Positions 56,001 to 64,000 of a stretch of 64,000 bases of DNA are shown piece after piece (the stretch's first letter is position 1; every line of letters starts with the position of its first letter). The position numbers and the translations under genes are program-made. Source of the stretch: Corallium rubrum (taxonomy: Eukaryota > Cnidaria > Anthozoa > Scleralcyonacea > Coralliidae); contig OZ036004.1 of NCBI GenBank assembly GCA_964035015.1, positions 10,090,576-10,154,575 of the forward strand, given 5' to 3'. The notes under the pieces were generated by a model. The model was not told the origin of the DNA. It was given only the letters and a program-made list of their open reading frames with translations, and ran no database searches.

Positions 56001-57054
56001 TAGTTTTATAAGAGAAGTCAGAAGAGAATTGGGGTTACCCTGTGGTATAAGCTCAGGCCGCGCGTTTAACAGGTAACCCAAATTCTCTTCTGACTTCTCT
56101 TATAAAATTAATAGAGATGCCTGCAGAGGAGACTAGGTTAGAGCGTCTCACTGGTCATTTGAAGGATGCAGGTTCGATCCTTGTCTGAGGCTCGGGAACA
56201 TTTTCTGAGCTGTTACATTAGACAAAGCTCGCAAACGTACTGCAGGTACAGGTACCACTCTTAAAAGCCGTTTGTTTCAAACTGATTTCTTCATCGTTCT
56301 CTCTCGAGTTAAGTAGAATACACCAGAGCAGAATTCTTTACAGGCTTTGGCCAGTTTCAGGACACTGTCGTTTTCAGACTTCGTTGTAAGGCCCCGTTCA
56401 CACTCTACCGGATAGATTTTCGTGCCGGCACAAAAAATATCCAGTATAGTGTAAACAGATTCGATCGGCACGATATTGTGCCGAAGTAAGCCCCGTTCAC
56501 ACTATACCGGATAGCTTTTGTGCCGGCACGAAAACCTGACGATACAATCAAATCCCACGCTCTATCCTATTAATTTACTTCCGGAATGATTTCGAACTCC
56601 GTTCACACTGGAACTGGAGGCGCAGCGGCGTGCCGGCACAGAAATTGTGCCGGAGCAGGTGTTTTGTGTGTGAACAGAAGGCCTATCTGATATGGTTTTC
56701 GTGCCGGCACAAAAGCTATCCGGTATAGTGTGAACGGGACCTTAACGTATATGATATTGATAACTGCAGTACTGTTTAAGTTTGTATACTATGGATCCCA
56801 TGAGGTATAGTATTAACTTATACTTTCTTTTCCTCGCAGTCTCCTGGATTCCCATTGTCCGTGACATTGTCGGGCTGGGAGTAACTCTGGCTTGCGTTGC
56901 CATGGCTACGTCATTCTCATTGGTTGTCATCGCCATCGGTTGGATAAGGTTTCGACCTATGCTGGCGCTTGCACTACTGGCGGCTGCCGCCGTACCGTTT
57001 ATCGTATCAAGACAAAAAGCCAAATCAGACAAGAGATCGGAAGAGAAATCCTAA
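46637..57054 (+). CDS. TMEM43: TMEM43 (LUMA) homologue, complete, 12 exons
   Basis: A nuclear-envelope/ER membrane protein, 419 residues here against 400 in human. Exons: 46637-46663, 49557-49721, 50800-50934, 51033-51127, 52450-52499, 52583-52652, 53248-53318, 53713-53846, 54392-54469, 54946-55047, 55387-55504 and 56840-57054. All junctions are GT-AG and phase-consistent. The first membrane helix follows RNPTFLEKVG (FGIFIVIGAFPLLYW). The large lumenal part has KTATALDEGLRYVI, GKLVHLTGLIET, VEMFQWVE, TTYSYSREWQS and IGDLRVKFSYAGYCG, each matching human TMEM43. Three C-terminal helices follow (WLLRGAGWLMMFIGFIMM, LACVAMATSFSLVVIAIGW, ALALLAAAAVPFI). The protein ends in a basic tail, SRQKAKSDKRSEEKS. 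Confidence 0.96.
47103..47393 (-). other. Unidentified protein-like fragment in TMEM43 intron 1
   Basis: The minus strand reads about 95 codons with protein-like composition: NLDFKLNVALPEAISKAI then AAGIKVAIVNSNRLKHGLFD to NNSASTIEY. It has no clear start or splice sites. I do not recognise it; it may be a relic of a transposon or a processed gene. Confidence 0.3.
47686..47960. repeat. Fold-back MITE in TMEM43 intron 1
   Basis: AAACCTGAACCCTTAGAAAA and TGTAGTAGTTTGAAAGCCCTA at the left are mirrored by TAGGGCTTTCAAACTACTAC and TTTTCTGGGTTCAGTTTT at the right. Confidence 0.85.
48430..48905. other. GC-rich relic in TMEM43 intron 1
   Basis: A C-rich, mostly repeat-derived stretch around CCCCCCTGGCCTTGGCCAAG and GCCCCCCTACCCCCCAGCCC. 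The Pro-rich frames on the plus strand look accidental. No gene is supported. Confidence 0.4.
49923..50282. repeat. (TAGAG)n and (GTACT)n pentanucleotide arrays in TMEM43 intron 2
   Basis: TAGAG repeats run from about 49943 to 50000. A CAGTACAGTA stretch follows at 50070-50120, and (GTACT)n runs from about 50153 to 50281, near-perfect at its end. GTAC is self-complementary, so the second array can form hairpins. Confidence 0.95.
51458..51648. repeat. Fold-back MITE in TMEM43 intron 4
   Basis: GGGGATTTTACATATTTAGG and TTGTAATATATCTTGTCAGAC are mirrored almost perfectly by GTCTGACAAGATATATTACAA and CCTAAATATGTAAAATCCCC, 80-bp arms around a 30-bp loop. Confidence 0.92.
52085..52292 (-). repeat. 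5S rRNA-derived SINE in TMEM43 intron 4
   Basis: On the minus strand, GGTTAGTACTTAGATGGGTG followed by ACCGCTTGGGAAT matches the 3' half of 5S rRNA (GGTTAGTACTTGGATGGGAG, ACCGCCTGGGAAT). The body then reaches GGGGTTTTCGCCGGGTTCTC, a central domain shared with the tRNA-headed SINE at 23424-23733. It is a SINE3-type element, not a 5S gene: the 5' half is strongly diverged. Confidence 0.72.
52725..53160. repeat. GTT/TGGTG-rich repeat in TMEM43 intron 6
   Basis: Degenerate GTTGTTGGTGGTG units surround a pure (TTG)n block at about 53008-53074. Poly-Val, poly-Leu, poly-Thr and poly-Asn frames are by-products. Confidence 0.93.
54085..54365. repeat. GCGATCG-rich fold-back repeat in TMEM43 intron 8
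   Basis: GGTTTCCATATAATTGCTACG and repeated GATCGCT / AGCGATC blocks (at least eight) run from about 54090 to 54350, with several GTTTCCATAT copies in both directions. Confidence 0.7.
54485..54915. repeat. (CACCAA)n-type minisatellite in TMEM43 intron 9
   Basis: Degenerate CACCACCA and CACGACCA units end in pure (CACCAA)n at about 54846-54911. His-rich and Val-rich frames are by-products. Confidence 0.93.
55118..55365. repeat. CCACC-rich stretch in TMEM43 intron 10
   Basis: A C/A-rich low-complexity run with many CACCAC and CCACCCCC blocks. No gene. Confidence 0.8.
55712..55787 (+). repeat. tRNA-like SINE head in TMEM43 intron 11
   Basis: A 76-base tRNA-like unit: GAGCCTC/GGGGCTC acceptor arms, TGGTTGAATGGTCAGAGC and the B box TGTTCGATCCC. 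It is related to the heads at 21890 and 24139 and followed by a similar tail (AGCTCGCAAGCTCGT). Confidence 0.7.
55980..56192 (+). repeat. tRNA-like SINE interrupted by a hairpin MITE
   Basis: A tRNA-like head starts at 55980 (GAGTCCCAGTGGC) and resumes near 56134 (GGTTAGAGCGTCTCACTGG, then GGTTCGATCC). Between lies a 120-bp near-palindrome (55996-56115) with arms CTCTATTAGTTTTATAAGAG and the mirror. The hairpin therefore inserted into the SINE. Confidence 0.8.
56387..56745. repeat. Fold-back MITE with CCCCGTTCACACT ends
   Basis: AAGGCCCCGTTCACACTCTAC with CCGGATAG at the left is mirrored by CTATCCGGTATAGTGTGAAC with GGGACCTT at the right. GTGCCGGCAC recurs inside and an extra CCCCGTTCACACTATACC sits at about 56492, as if two copies merged. 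Confidence 0.85.
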
Positions 57055-57446
57055 AAAAATGAGTCGCCTTTTCGTAACACTCTTGGGCAGTCACATGATG
57101 ATGTAATTTATCTCTTTTTATGCATAAACTTCGACGTATTGGTACTGATTTAGTTGTTTAAAACAATAATATTTAAGTGCTTGTGTTATTGATGTAACGC
57201 CACGTAGAAGAGGAAAAAACAAAAAAAAATGATTTGTTGTTAATAATGCGATGATTGAAAGAACTAGTGGGCCTTGCAGATCAACATACCCTGGAAACCA
57301 GAGGAATCTCTTACAACCTCGTACCCAGGCTCTTATCTCTTACTGTTCATGACCCAACGTTTCGACACACCGATCAAGTGTCTTCGTTGTGAAGACAGGT
57401 CCCATATTTATAGTCACAAATACAGAACCATAGATGACGTTATCTG

Positions 57447-57916
57447 TTAAAGTGGACATGAAACGAAAATTAAGTTTGTCTTATTTGAAAGACCACTTAA
57501 AATGATAGAGTAACATCTTTTGAAGTTTTTCGTTTCTTTGCTTCGTTTCTGAGATATTTCAGTTTGTTTGAAATGTAAATTAAACAACTTGACGTCACAT
57601 GTGCATAATGAGTTATCAGAGAAGGTTATATATCTTGGCTATTATCAAACATAATCACTTGAAAATTCTACATGTTTGGCCTTGTGAGAGAAACACACGC
57701 TAATACTTCCTTCGAATTATGTTTGGTTTGATAATAGCAAAGATATATAACCTTCTCTCATAACTCATTATGTACTTGTTTAATTTACATTTCAAACAAA
57801 CTGAAATATCTCAAGAATGAAGCAAGGAAACGAAAAACTGCAAAAGATGTTACTCTATCATTTTAAGTGTTCTTTCAAATAAGACAAACTTAATTTTCGT
57901 TTCATCTGCACTTTAA
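57447..57916. repeat. Fold-back MITE, family A (intergenic)
   Basis: Arms of about 200 bp start TTAAAGTGGACATGAAACG and end CGTTTCATCTGCACTTTAA. The core has GATATTTCAGTTTGTTTG and TGATAATAGCAAAGATATA. It lies between the convergent TMEM43 and ALDH5A1 genes. Confidence 0.92.
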
Positions 57917-58182
57917 CAAGATGCAGATATGGGGTAATTTTCGCCTTCGTCACGATTTATTGGCTGTGGGGAATATTAATAGTCAAGCCTCCAGACGTCT
58001 TTGATGGGTGGTCATGAAATTTGAATTATCCCATGACCGGTTCGGCGCGCATGCTGCGTTGGAAAATTAAGATTCCGTCGTGTTTTCGCGCGTAAAGGAC
58101 TGAGCTAATCTATCTTTACTATATATCCGTCACACGGTGTGATTTTTCGTTCAACTTGTCTTGCAACGCATTGACGTACCAT

Positions 58183-58347
58183 TAAAGGCGGTTTTCCACT
58201 GGCGAATTTTGTCGTGCGAGGCGACATTTCTATTGTCAAAATTGAATAGATTGGAATAGATTCCTAATTAGCTCCACTCGAGAGCTCATAAAACAAAAGA
58301 AAAAGGTCGCTTCGCGCGACAAAATTCGCCAGTGGAAAACCGGCTTT
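58183..58347. repeat. Fold-back MITE, family B (GCCGGTTTTCCAC)
   Basis: AAAGGCGGTTTTCCACTGGCG is mirrored by CGCCAGTGGAAAACCGGCTTT; TCGTGCGAGGCGAC and GTCGCTTCGCGCGAC lie inside. A short 165-bp copy. Confidence 0.9.
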
Positions 58348-58431
58348 AAGCCGGTTTTTCACTTGGCGATTTTTTTCGCGCGAAGCGACTTTCTTTTGTT
58401 CGAATTCAATAGATTTCTGATTAGTTCCAGC

Positions 58432-58654
58432 CAGGCTTCGAAATAAATTTGAAACGTATACCGGTCACTATGACCGGCGGCTCAATAAATTTGCCGGTCA
58501 CAGAGGAATTTTTACCGGTCATTTTTAGTTATACTTATTTGCGCTCGTCGTTCGCGTGACTCGTGAGTTTAGAAACAATAATATACAACGGGCCAACGGC
58601 GTAACCGTTTTCGAGTTTTTAGGTAACGACGGTGAGACAAACAAACACGCACAC

Positions 58655-58747
<93 letters not shown>

Positions 58748-58972
58748 TAAAGGTATTATAATATAGATTGTGAATTATATTTGTATATGAACATTGTTTA
58801 AGCACGCTTTAGGCACAACGCCAGCATATCGTATTACAATTTGACACATTCGTTCTCACTTGGATTCAAAAATTCACCGGTCATGCATGTCCGCCAAGCG
58901 ATGGTATTTGCCGGTCAAACTGTAAAATTTTACCGGTCAGTGACCGGTGACCGGCACTTATTTCGAAGCCTG
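58432..58972. mobile_element. Non-autonomous hAT element with perfect 8-bp target duplication
   Basis: Ends CAGGCTTCGAAATAA and TTATTTCGAAGCCTG are perfect inverted repeats. The 8 bases on each side (58424-58431 and 58973-58980) are both GTTCCAGC. The 541-bp body has many CCGGTCA motifs and a (CAGA)n run at 58657-58747. No transposase is present. It is nested in the family B MITE. Confidence 0.93.
58657..58747. repeat. (CAGA)n microsatellite
   Basis: About 22 perfect copies of CAGA inside the hAT element. Confidence 0.98.
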
Positions 58973-59172
58973 GTTCCAGCTCAGAGCTCATGAGACAAAA
59001 GAAAAAGTCGCTTCGCGCGAAAAAAGTCGCCTAGTGGAAAACCGGCTTTAGAGCGCTGTGCAATGGTCAACATCTTTGTAGGAGAAGTTGCTGCAATCGT
59101 TGCCGATGTCGTAGGAATGAATGACCTCAGTGCTGGGTGACCAACCAGTCATTCCACCCTAGTTATCAGTGC

Positions 59173-59332
59173 CCTTTTAAGCCAGTTTTCCACTAGGCGG
59201 CTTTTTTCGCGCGAAGCGACTTTTTCTTTTTTCTCATGAGCTCTGAGCTGAACTAATAAGAAATTTGTTGAATTCGAACAAAAGAAAGTCGCTTCGCGCG
59301 AAAAAAGTCGCCTAGTGGAAAACCGGCTTTAC
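59173..59332. repeat. Fold-back MITE, family B
   Basis: TTTAAGCCAGTTTTCCACTAGG is mirrored by CCTAGTGGAAAACCGGCTTT, with TCGCGCGAAGCGACTTT and its mirror inside. Confidence 0.92.
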
Positions 59333-59591
59333 AGTTAAAATTGGAAATTTTGTATTGGGATTAGGGTTTGGGTTGGTGTTTATAAGGTAAGTCATGCTTC
59401 GTTATTTAGATTACAGTAGTTAAGCCTCATCCTTGGGCCTCACACCGGCATAGATCGAGTCGATTGCCCTGTCTCGCAACAATTTTGACCATTGCACAGC
59501 ATGTTACACGCAGTAATGGCTTGTGAAACTTGTTTACAAATATATTGTCACCAAATTGCAAAATGTTCTTGGCCATAATTTAAATCAAGGT

Positions 59592-62480
59592 TCAAGGACG
59601 AATCCCCCCAAGACAAACGTACTTGCTTTCAATAAACTCTTCAATACCGTATTTTGATCCTTCTCGTCCTAATCCTGATTGTTTTACTCCGCCAAATAGA
59701 GCTCCTTCTGTCGAGATGAGTCCTTCATTGATACCCACCATGCCTACATCAAGAGCTTCCATTACTCGCCACACTTGCGTGATATCTTGCGAGAAAACGT
59801 ACCCTGAAAAGACAAAAGCCGTTACGGTTTATTATTAACGACATAGTCATGGTCACGGTGATGATCATGGTCATGCATGGTGATAGTCATGCATGGTCAT
59901 GTTGAGTCGTTGACGCATGGGGATGGTCACAGTCACGAATAGTCATGGTCATGGTCACGCATGGTGATAGTCATGCATGGTCATGTTGACGCATGGGGAT
60001 GGTCACAGTCACAAATAGTCATGGTCATGGTCACGCATGGTGATAGTCATGCATGGTCATGTTGACGCATGGGGATGGTCACAGTCACGAACAGTCATAG
60101 TCATGGTCACGCATGGTGATAGTCATGCATGGTCATGTTGACGCATGGGGATGGTCACAGTCACGAATAGTCATGGTCATGGTCACACATGGTGATAGTC
60201 ATGCATGGTCATGTTGACGCATGGGGATGGTCACAGTCACGAATAATCATGGCCGCGGTTACGCAAGGCCACGGCCATGGTGACGCATGGTCATGGTCAC
60301 GCATGGTCACAGTCATAGTGACGCATGGTCACGGTCACCCATTGGTCATGGTCAAGGTTACGCATGGACATAGCCACGATCATGGTCACAGTCATAGTCA
60401 TGTCATGGTCATGTTGACGCATGGGGATGGTCAGTCACGAATAGTCATGATATGGTCACGGTCACGCATGGTCGCAGTCATATTGACGCATGGTCCCGGT
60501 CACGGATTGGTCATGGTCACGCATTGGTCATGGTCACGCATTGGTCACGGTCACGCATTGGTCATGGTTACGCATGGTACATCACAGTCATGGCCACAGT
60601 CACGCCTGATCACAGTCATAGTAACGCATGGTCACGGTCACGCACTGGTCATGGTCATAATCATGGTCAAAGTAATGGTAACGGTCACAGTCATAGTCAC
60701 AGTCATGGTCGAAGTGATGGTAACGGTCACAGTCACGGTCATGGTCACGCATGTTATGGTCACTCGCATGAATAGATCCTCAATAATACCTGCAAGTCCA
60801 AACTTTGTTCCATTTGCCATCTCAACAGCTTCTTGTTCTGTCTTAAATCTATCAGAGAAAAATACAAAGCAACGATTTGAAAATACCAGTTTTGATTTAA
60901 TAATCGGATTGGCGCATTTAAAATCTCGATTAATTAAACCACAGTATAATTTATTTGAATAATTGAGGAATTCAATTTTTTTTCAACTCACCTGATCACA
61001 GGGGCAACAGGACCAAACGTTTCCTCTTGACTCACAGACATGTTATTCGTGGCATCTGATAACACTGTGGGCTCAAAAAACGAACACCCCAAATTATTCC
61101 TTTTTCCTCCACACACAACTTTCGCTCCAAGTTCCTCGGCATTTCTTACATGACGTTCTACCTGCAGAAAATATCGCGTTTTACGAATTTTTGGTGAAGG
61201 AAATTTCGAGTGTTGGAAATGGAATATACCAATTTCAAGACCAAACCGGAACCAGTTGCGAAATTACAACATCAAGGCCTTCCAGCTAGGAATTGAACCC
61301 GCGACCCTGCGATGCTAGTGCAGTGCTCTGACCAATAAGCTGCTAACCGATTTAAATTCCGATTCAAATGAACTCATAAATTTTCCCGCCAAAACTTAGC
61401 GGCCCGTAAATAAATGAAAGCGGACCTCTCACGGCTCGGGAAAGCAATACGCTTTTTCCGAACCGCTCAGCAACTAAGCAACGTGCGCCATAACTTTGAT
61501 AGCCGGAAAGCAAGCTTAGCCATATAATAAATAAATATAGTTTATTGTATTAAAGGGCCTATGAAACGAAAATAAAGTTTGTCTTATTTAATTGAAAAAA
61601 ACACTTAAAATGACAGAGTAACATCTTTTGCAGTTTTTTGTTTCCTTGCTTCGTTCTCGAGATGTTTCAGTTTGTTTCGTATGCAAATTAAACATTTTGA
61701 CGTCACTTGTACATAATGAGTTATCGAAAAAAAGTTATATCTCTGATATTGTTAAATATAATCGCTTGAAAATCTTGAAGTTTAGTGTTCTGGGCGAAAC
61801 ATACGCACATGCTGCCTTCGAATTAATTTGGTTTGATAATAGCAAAGATATATAACTTTTTTCGATAACTCATTATGCATGTGTGACGTCAAAATGTTTA
61901 ATTTGCATATCAAACAAACTGAAATATCTCAAGAATGAAGTAAGGAAACGAAAAACTTCAAAAGATGTTGCTCTATCATTTTAAGTGTTCTTTCAAATAA
62001 GACAAACTAATTAAGTTTCATAGACACTTTAACGTATTAAGGTTAGTGTTAAAAATAGACTATAAAATTAGGGCTTATCATTGTGTATAAAATTAATAAT
62101 TTTTCGTTAAAACTGCTCTCAAAATGCAGGAAATAGCGTTTCAGAGGCTTGGGAAGTCAAAAACTTTTCCGGGGAAGCATAACCTCGCGGGACCCCTTAG
62201 TTTCTCGCCCCTTCGACGCTCGCAAACGCCACCCTCAACCGTAGTACTTTTAAATTGGTGGCTACGGCTCTGATATTATAATAATGAAACATAATCCAAG
62301 CACAAATATAAAACACAACATGACCTTTTCAACTGCTCTTTCGTTGATCAAAGGACCAATATCGGTTTTATCATCCATGCCATTACCAACTACAAGTTTT
62401 TGAACTTCGTCAACAAATTTCCTAACAAATTCGTCGTACACAGCATCTTGAACGAAAATACGATTCGTGGCGACACAAGC
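59592..62480 (-). CDS. ALDH5A1: ALDH5A1 homologue (succinate-semialdehyde dehydrogenase), last four exons
   Basis: This mitochondrial NAD-dependent enzyme oxidises succinic semialdehyde to succinate in GABA breakdown. Exons on the minus strand: 62325-62480 ([19 protein letters not shown] to NERAVEK), 60992-61161 ([20 protein letters not shown] to [11 protein letters not shown]), 60790-60848 ([19 protein letters not shown]) and 59592-59803 ([20 protein letters not shown] to [10 protein letters not shown], stop). Phases agree. The catalytic Cys is the C of ACVATNR; the EETFGP and [14 protein letters not shown] motifs fix the family, and NEGLIS with [12 protein letters not shown] favours SSADH. 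The upstream exons with the cofactor-binding region lie beyond the right edge. TMEM43 converges on it from the left. Confidence 0.93.
59848..60770. repeat. 76-bp minisatellite in the last ALDH5A1 intron
   Basis: GGTCACAGTC recurs at 59925, 60001, 60077, 60153 and 60229, an exact 76-bp period. After 60250 the order decays into shorter CATGGTCACG units up to about 60770. The Gly/His/Ser-rich frames are by-products. Confidence 0.95.
61185..61345 (-). repeat. tRNA-derived SINE copy in an ALDH5A1 intron
   Basis: TTTGGTGAAGGAAATTTCGAG, CAAGACCAAACCGGAACCAG and GGAATTGAACCCGCGACC match the SINEs at 18238-18410. Minus-strand orientation. Confidence 0.8.
61550..62032. repeat. Fold-back MITE, family A, in an ALDH5A1 intron
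   Basis: TTAAAGGGCCTATGAAACG at the left, GTTTCATAGACACTTTAA at the right, and the family core GAAATATCTCAAGAATGAAG. Closest to the copy at 57447. Confidence 0.92.
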
Positions 62481-62874
62481 CTAAAATTTAAAATGTGAAA
62501 TTGGTTCAGGTGATGCTTATGTTAGTGACTGAAATTTCGGTCAGTAAAAATAGCGTGCTGCAAGTTTGAAAAGGCCGTATCTTAGCAAGGGTGGGAGGCG
62601 GCTTATTTCTGTCTCCGAAACGGTCGTCGCCAACTCAAACGGTCGTCGCCAACCCCAATTCTCCCTTAGCACCTTGACGGAGTGACTTGGTGGTATTTAA
62701 CAAATAGATTACAATCATTACATATTTTTCCGTACGTGTGAACTGTATAATTGTTCATAGACGACGTCACAGCGTACAAGAACAAAAAAGTACGACACCA
62801 GACGAAGTCGAGTGGTGTGACTGTTGTTCTTTACCCACTGTTACATTTTCCTTGATCTATTACAGTACACACAC

Positions 62875-62970
62875 GCATAGACTTGCTCCAAGTCCGCCTC
62901 TTAGCGCTAGTTTTAGCGGGCGAGCGGAAAGGTGGGAGAGCGGAAAAGCGGGAGGAAAGAGGCGGACTTG
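62875..62970. repeat. Short hairpin around CAAGTCCGCCTCTT
   Basis: CAAGTCCGCCTCTTAGCGC near 62890 is mirrored by AAGAGGCGGACTTG near 62957. Confidence 0.7.
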
Positions 62971-63045
62971 TTTCGCTTACAGGTTCTTGCTGAAACTAAT
63001 GATATTGCGCATATAAATTACGTTATTGTGTTCATTATGTTAAAT

Positions 63046-63047
63046 GG

Positions 63048-63099
<52 letters not shown>

Positions 63100-63118
63100 A
63101 TATATTTATATATATACG
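63046..63118. repeat. (TA)n microsatellite
   Basis: Near-pure AT dinucleotides with a few TTTA interruptions; further TA runs at 63218-63240 and 63475-63506. Confidence 0.97.
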
Positions 63119-63237
63119 TGCGGGTTTTGGTCTACGAAACGCGAAGAGTGCTCGATAACATATAGTTAGAGCAAATATAGATTTTCGCTTACCTCAAAAG
63201 TCTGCAACAGGCTGTTTCATATATATATATATATATA

Positions 63238-63438
63238 TAATCGAAATATAGTAAGGTTAGATATACTGCCGAAACAGAGAACGCAGGAGTCTAGCGTTTC
63301 GAGCGAAGGCCCTTCGTCAGAGGAACGTGAGAACGTAGGAATCTCACGTTTCTCTCTGACGAAGGGCCTTCGCTCGAAACGTTAGACTCCTGCGTTCTCT
63401 GTTTTGGCAGTATATCTAACCTTACTGTATTTCGATTG
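63238..63438. repeat. Fold-back MITE flanked by (TA)n
   Basis: ATCGAAATATAGTAAGGTTAG is mirrored by CTAACCTTACTGTATTTCGAT; GGAGTCTAGCGTTTCGAGCG and its mirror follow. 200 bp in all, with TA runs on both sides. Confidence 0.92.
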
Positions 63439-63472
63439 TTGTTTCTACACTGCCTACGCAGCACGCTACTTT

Positions 63473-63508
<36 letters not shown>

Positions 63509-63584
63509 GCCAGGAAAATTTAAATGACAGTTTGATAGAAAATCTGCCTTTTTGCCTATCCTGACGGTCTGATTATACGGTGTC

Positions 63585-63888
63585 CAGGGTTCGAAATAGC
63601 AGCCGGCAGTTTTAGGACCTTGCCGGCGATTTCTAATTTCAAAATATAACTCAACTTTGGGTTATCGGCGAAATTGCTTTTGCCAAGATCAAAATGATGG
63701 TAATTTGTTTTGATTTCTCTGTATATGATCGTAAAAGAAATCAGTATTTGCTGAGCCAGATTGTGTAAACAAGGGTCAGACTAATGGCGCCATTGCGAAG
63801 ATGAACGGGAAACAGCCGGCAAAAATTTTGACCTACAAAAACAGCCTACAAAATTAGGCATATTTTCTGAACGTTATTTCGAACCCTG
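63585..63888. mobile_element. Non-autonomous hAT-like element with CAGGGTTCGAAATA ends
   Basis: Perfect 13- to 14-bp inverted ends CAGGGTTCGAAATA and TATTTCGAACCCTG bound 304 bp. Ends resemble the element at 58432-58972. A possible degraded duplication (ACGGTGTC / ACAGTGTT) flanks it. GCCGGCA motifs are inside. Confidence 0.7.
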
Positions 63889-64000
63889 AACAGTGTTATA
63901 TTTATTGGTTTCGATAACAAGAACCCCCAAGGCTACATCCACAGGCAAACAGTTTTCTACCTTTTTGGATTAATCGAGAACAATCAGCTTATTACTTGAA
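63889..64000. other. Right edge, ALDH5A1 intron
   Basis: No exon of ALDH5A1 or other feature is recognised before the window ends. Confidence 0.5.

Larger units (their letters stand above)
58347..59050. repeat. Fold-back MITE, family B, split by a hAT element
   Basis: AAGCCGGTTTTTCACTTGGCG at the left and CGCCTAGTGGAAAACCGGCTT at the right are the mirrored ends. The middle is occupied by the hAT element at 58432-58972. Without it the copy is about 155 bp. Confidence 0.9.

Noticed and set aside
60189-60962. 257-codon His/Val/Met-rich frame
   Set aside because: By-product of the 76-bp minisatellite; it runs antisense across an ALDH5A1 exon.
62738-63016. 92-codon frame near the right edge
   Set aside because: It crosses a short hairpin repeat and has no splice or family support; it lies in an ALDH5A1 intron on the opposite strand.

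Overview
This is a window of animal nuclear DNA. Four conserved host genes with ordinary GT-AG introns can be read: UNC79, GTF3C6, TMEM43 and ALDH5A1/SSADH. The AT-rich base composition, dense fold-back MITEs, tRNA- and 5S-derived SINEs, a LINE and a capsid-bearing Polinton suggest an invertebrate. A cnidarian such as an anthozoan is my best guess, but no single sequence proves it.

Layout. 1-4983 is a LINE on the minus strand with two ORFs. 5501-20321 holds the first six coding exons of UNC79 on the minus strand, with the start codon at 20321; the rest of the gene lies beyond the left edge. One UNC79 intron is filled by an 8.6-kb array of a 12-bp repeat (6720-15335). 20322-28740 is repeat-rich sequence without a clear gene. 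28749-43563 is a hAT-type element with an 8-bp target duplication, split by a 14.3-kb Polinton (29187-43457) that has its own 6-bp target duplication. The nest lies in an intron of GTF3C6 (minus strand, exons 43597-46319), 34 bp past a splice donor. 46320-46636 is a compact bidirectional promoter with two ETS-type sites. 46637-57054 is a complete 12-exon TMEM43 gene on the plus strand. 57055-59591 is MITE-rich intergenic DNA. 59592-62480 holds the last four exons of ALDH5A1 on the minus strand.

How the parts relate. UNC79 is a subunit of the NALCN sodium-leak channel complex, GTF3C6 a subunit of TFIIIC, TMEM43 a nuclear-envelope/ER membrane protein and ALDH5A1 the last enzyme of GABA breakdown. 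They are neighbours, not a pathway. The Polinton carries the usual set: protein-primed DNA polymerase B, packaging ATPase, double-jelly-roll capsid protein, minor capsid protein, adenain-type protease and an integrase with a chromodomain. Its genes run in two blocks that converge on an inverted repeat near 37.2-37.4 kb. The most notable observation is a small Bcl-2-like reading frame inside its terminal inverted repeats, so present at both ends of the element. All calls come from reading the sequence; no database search was run.
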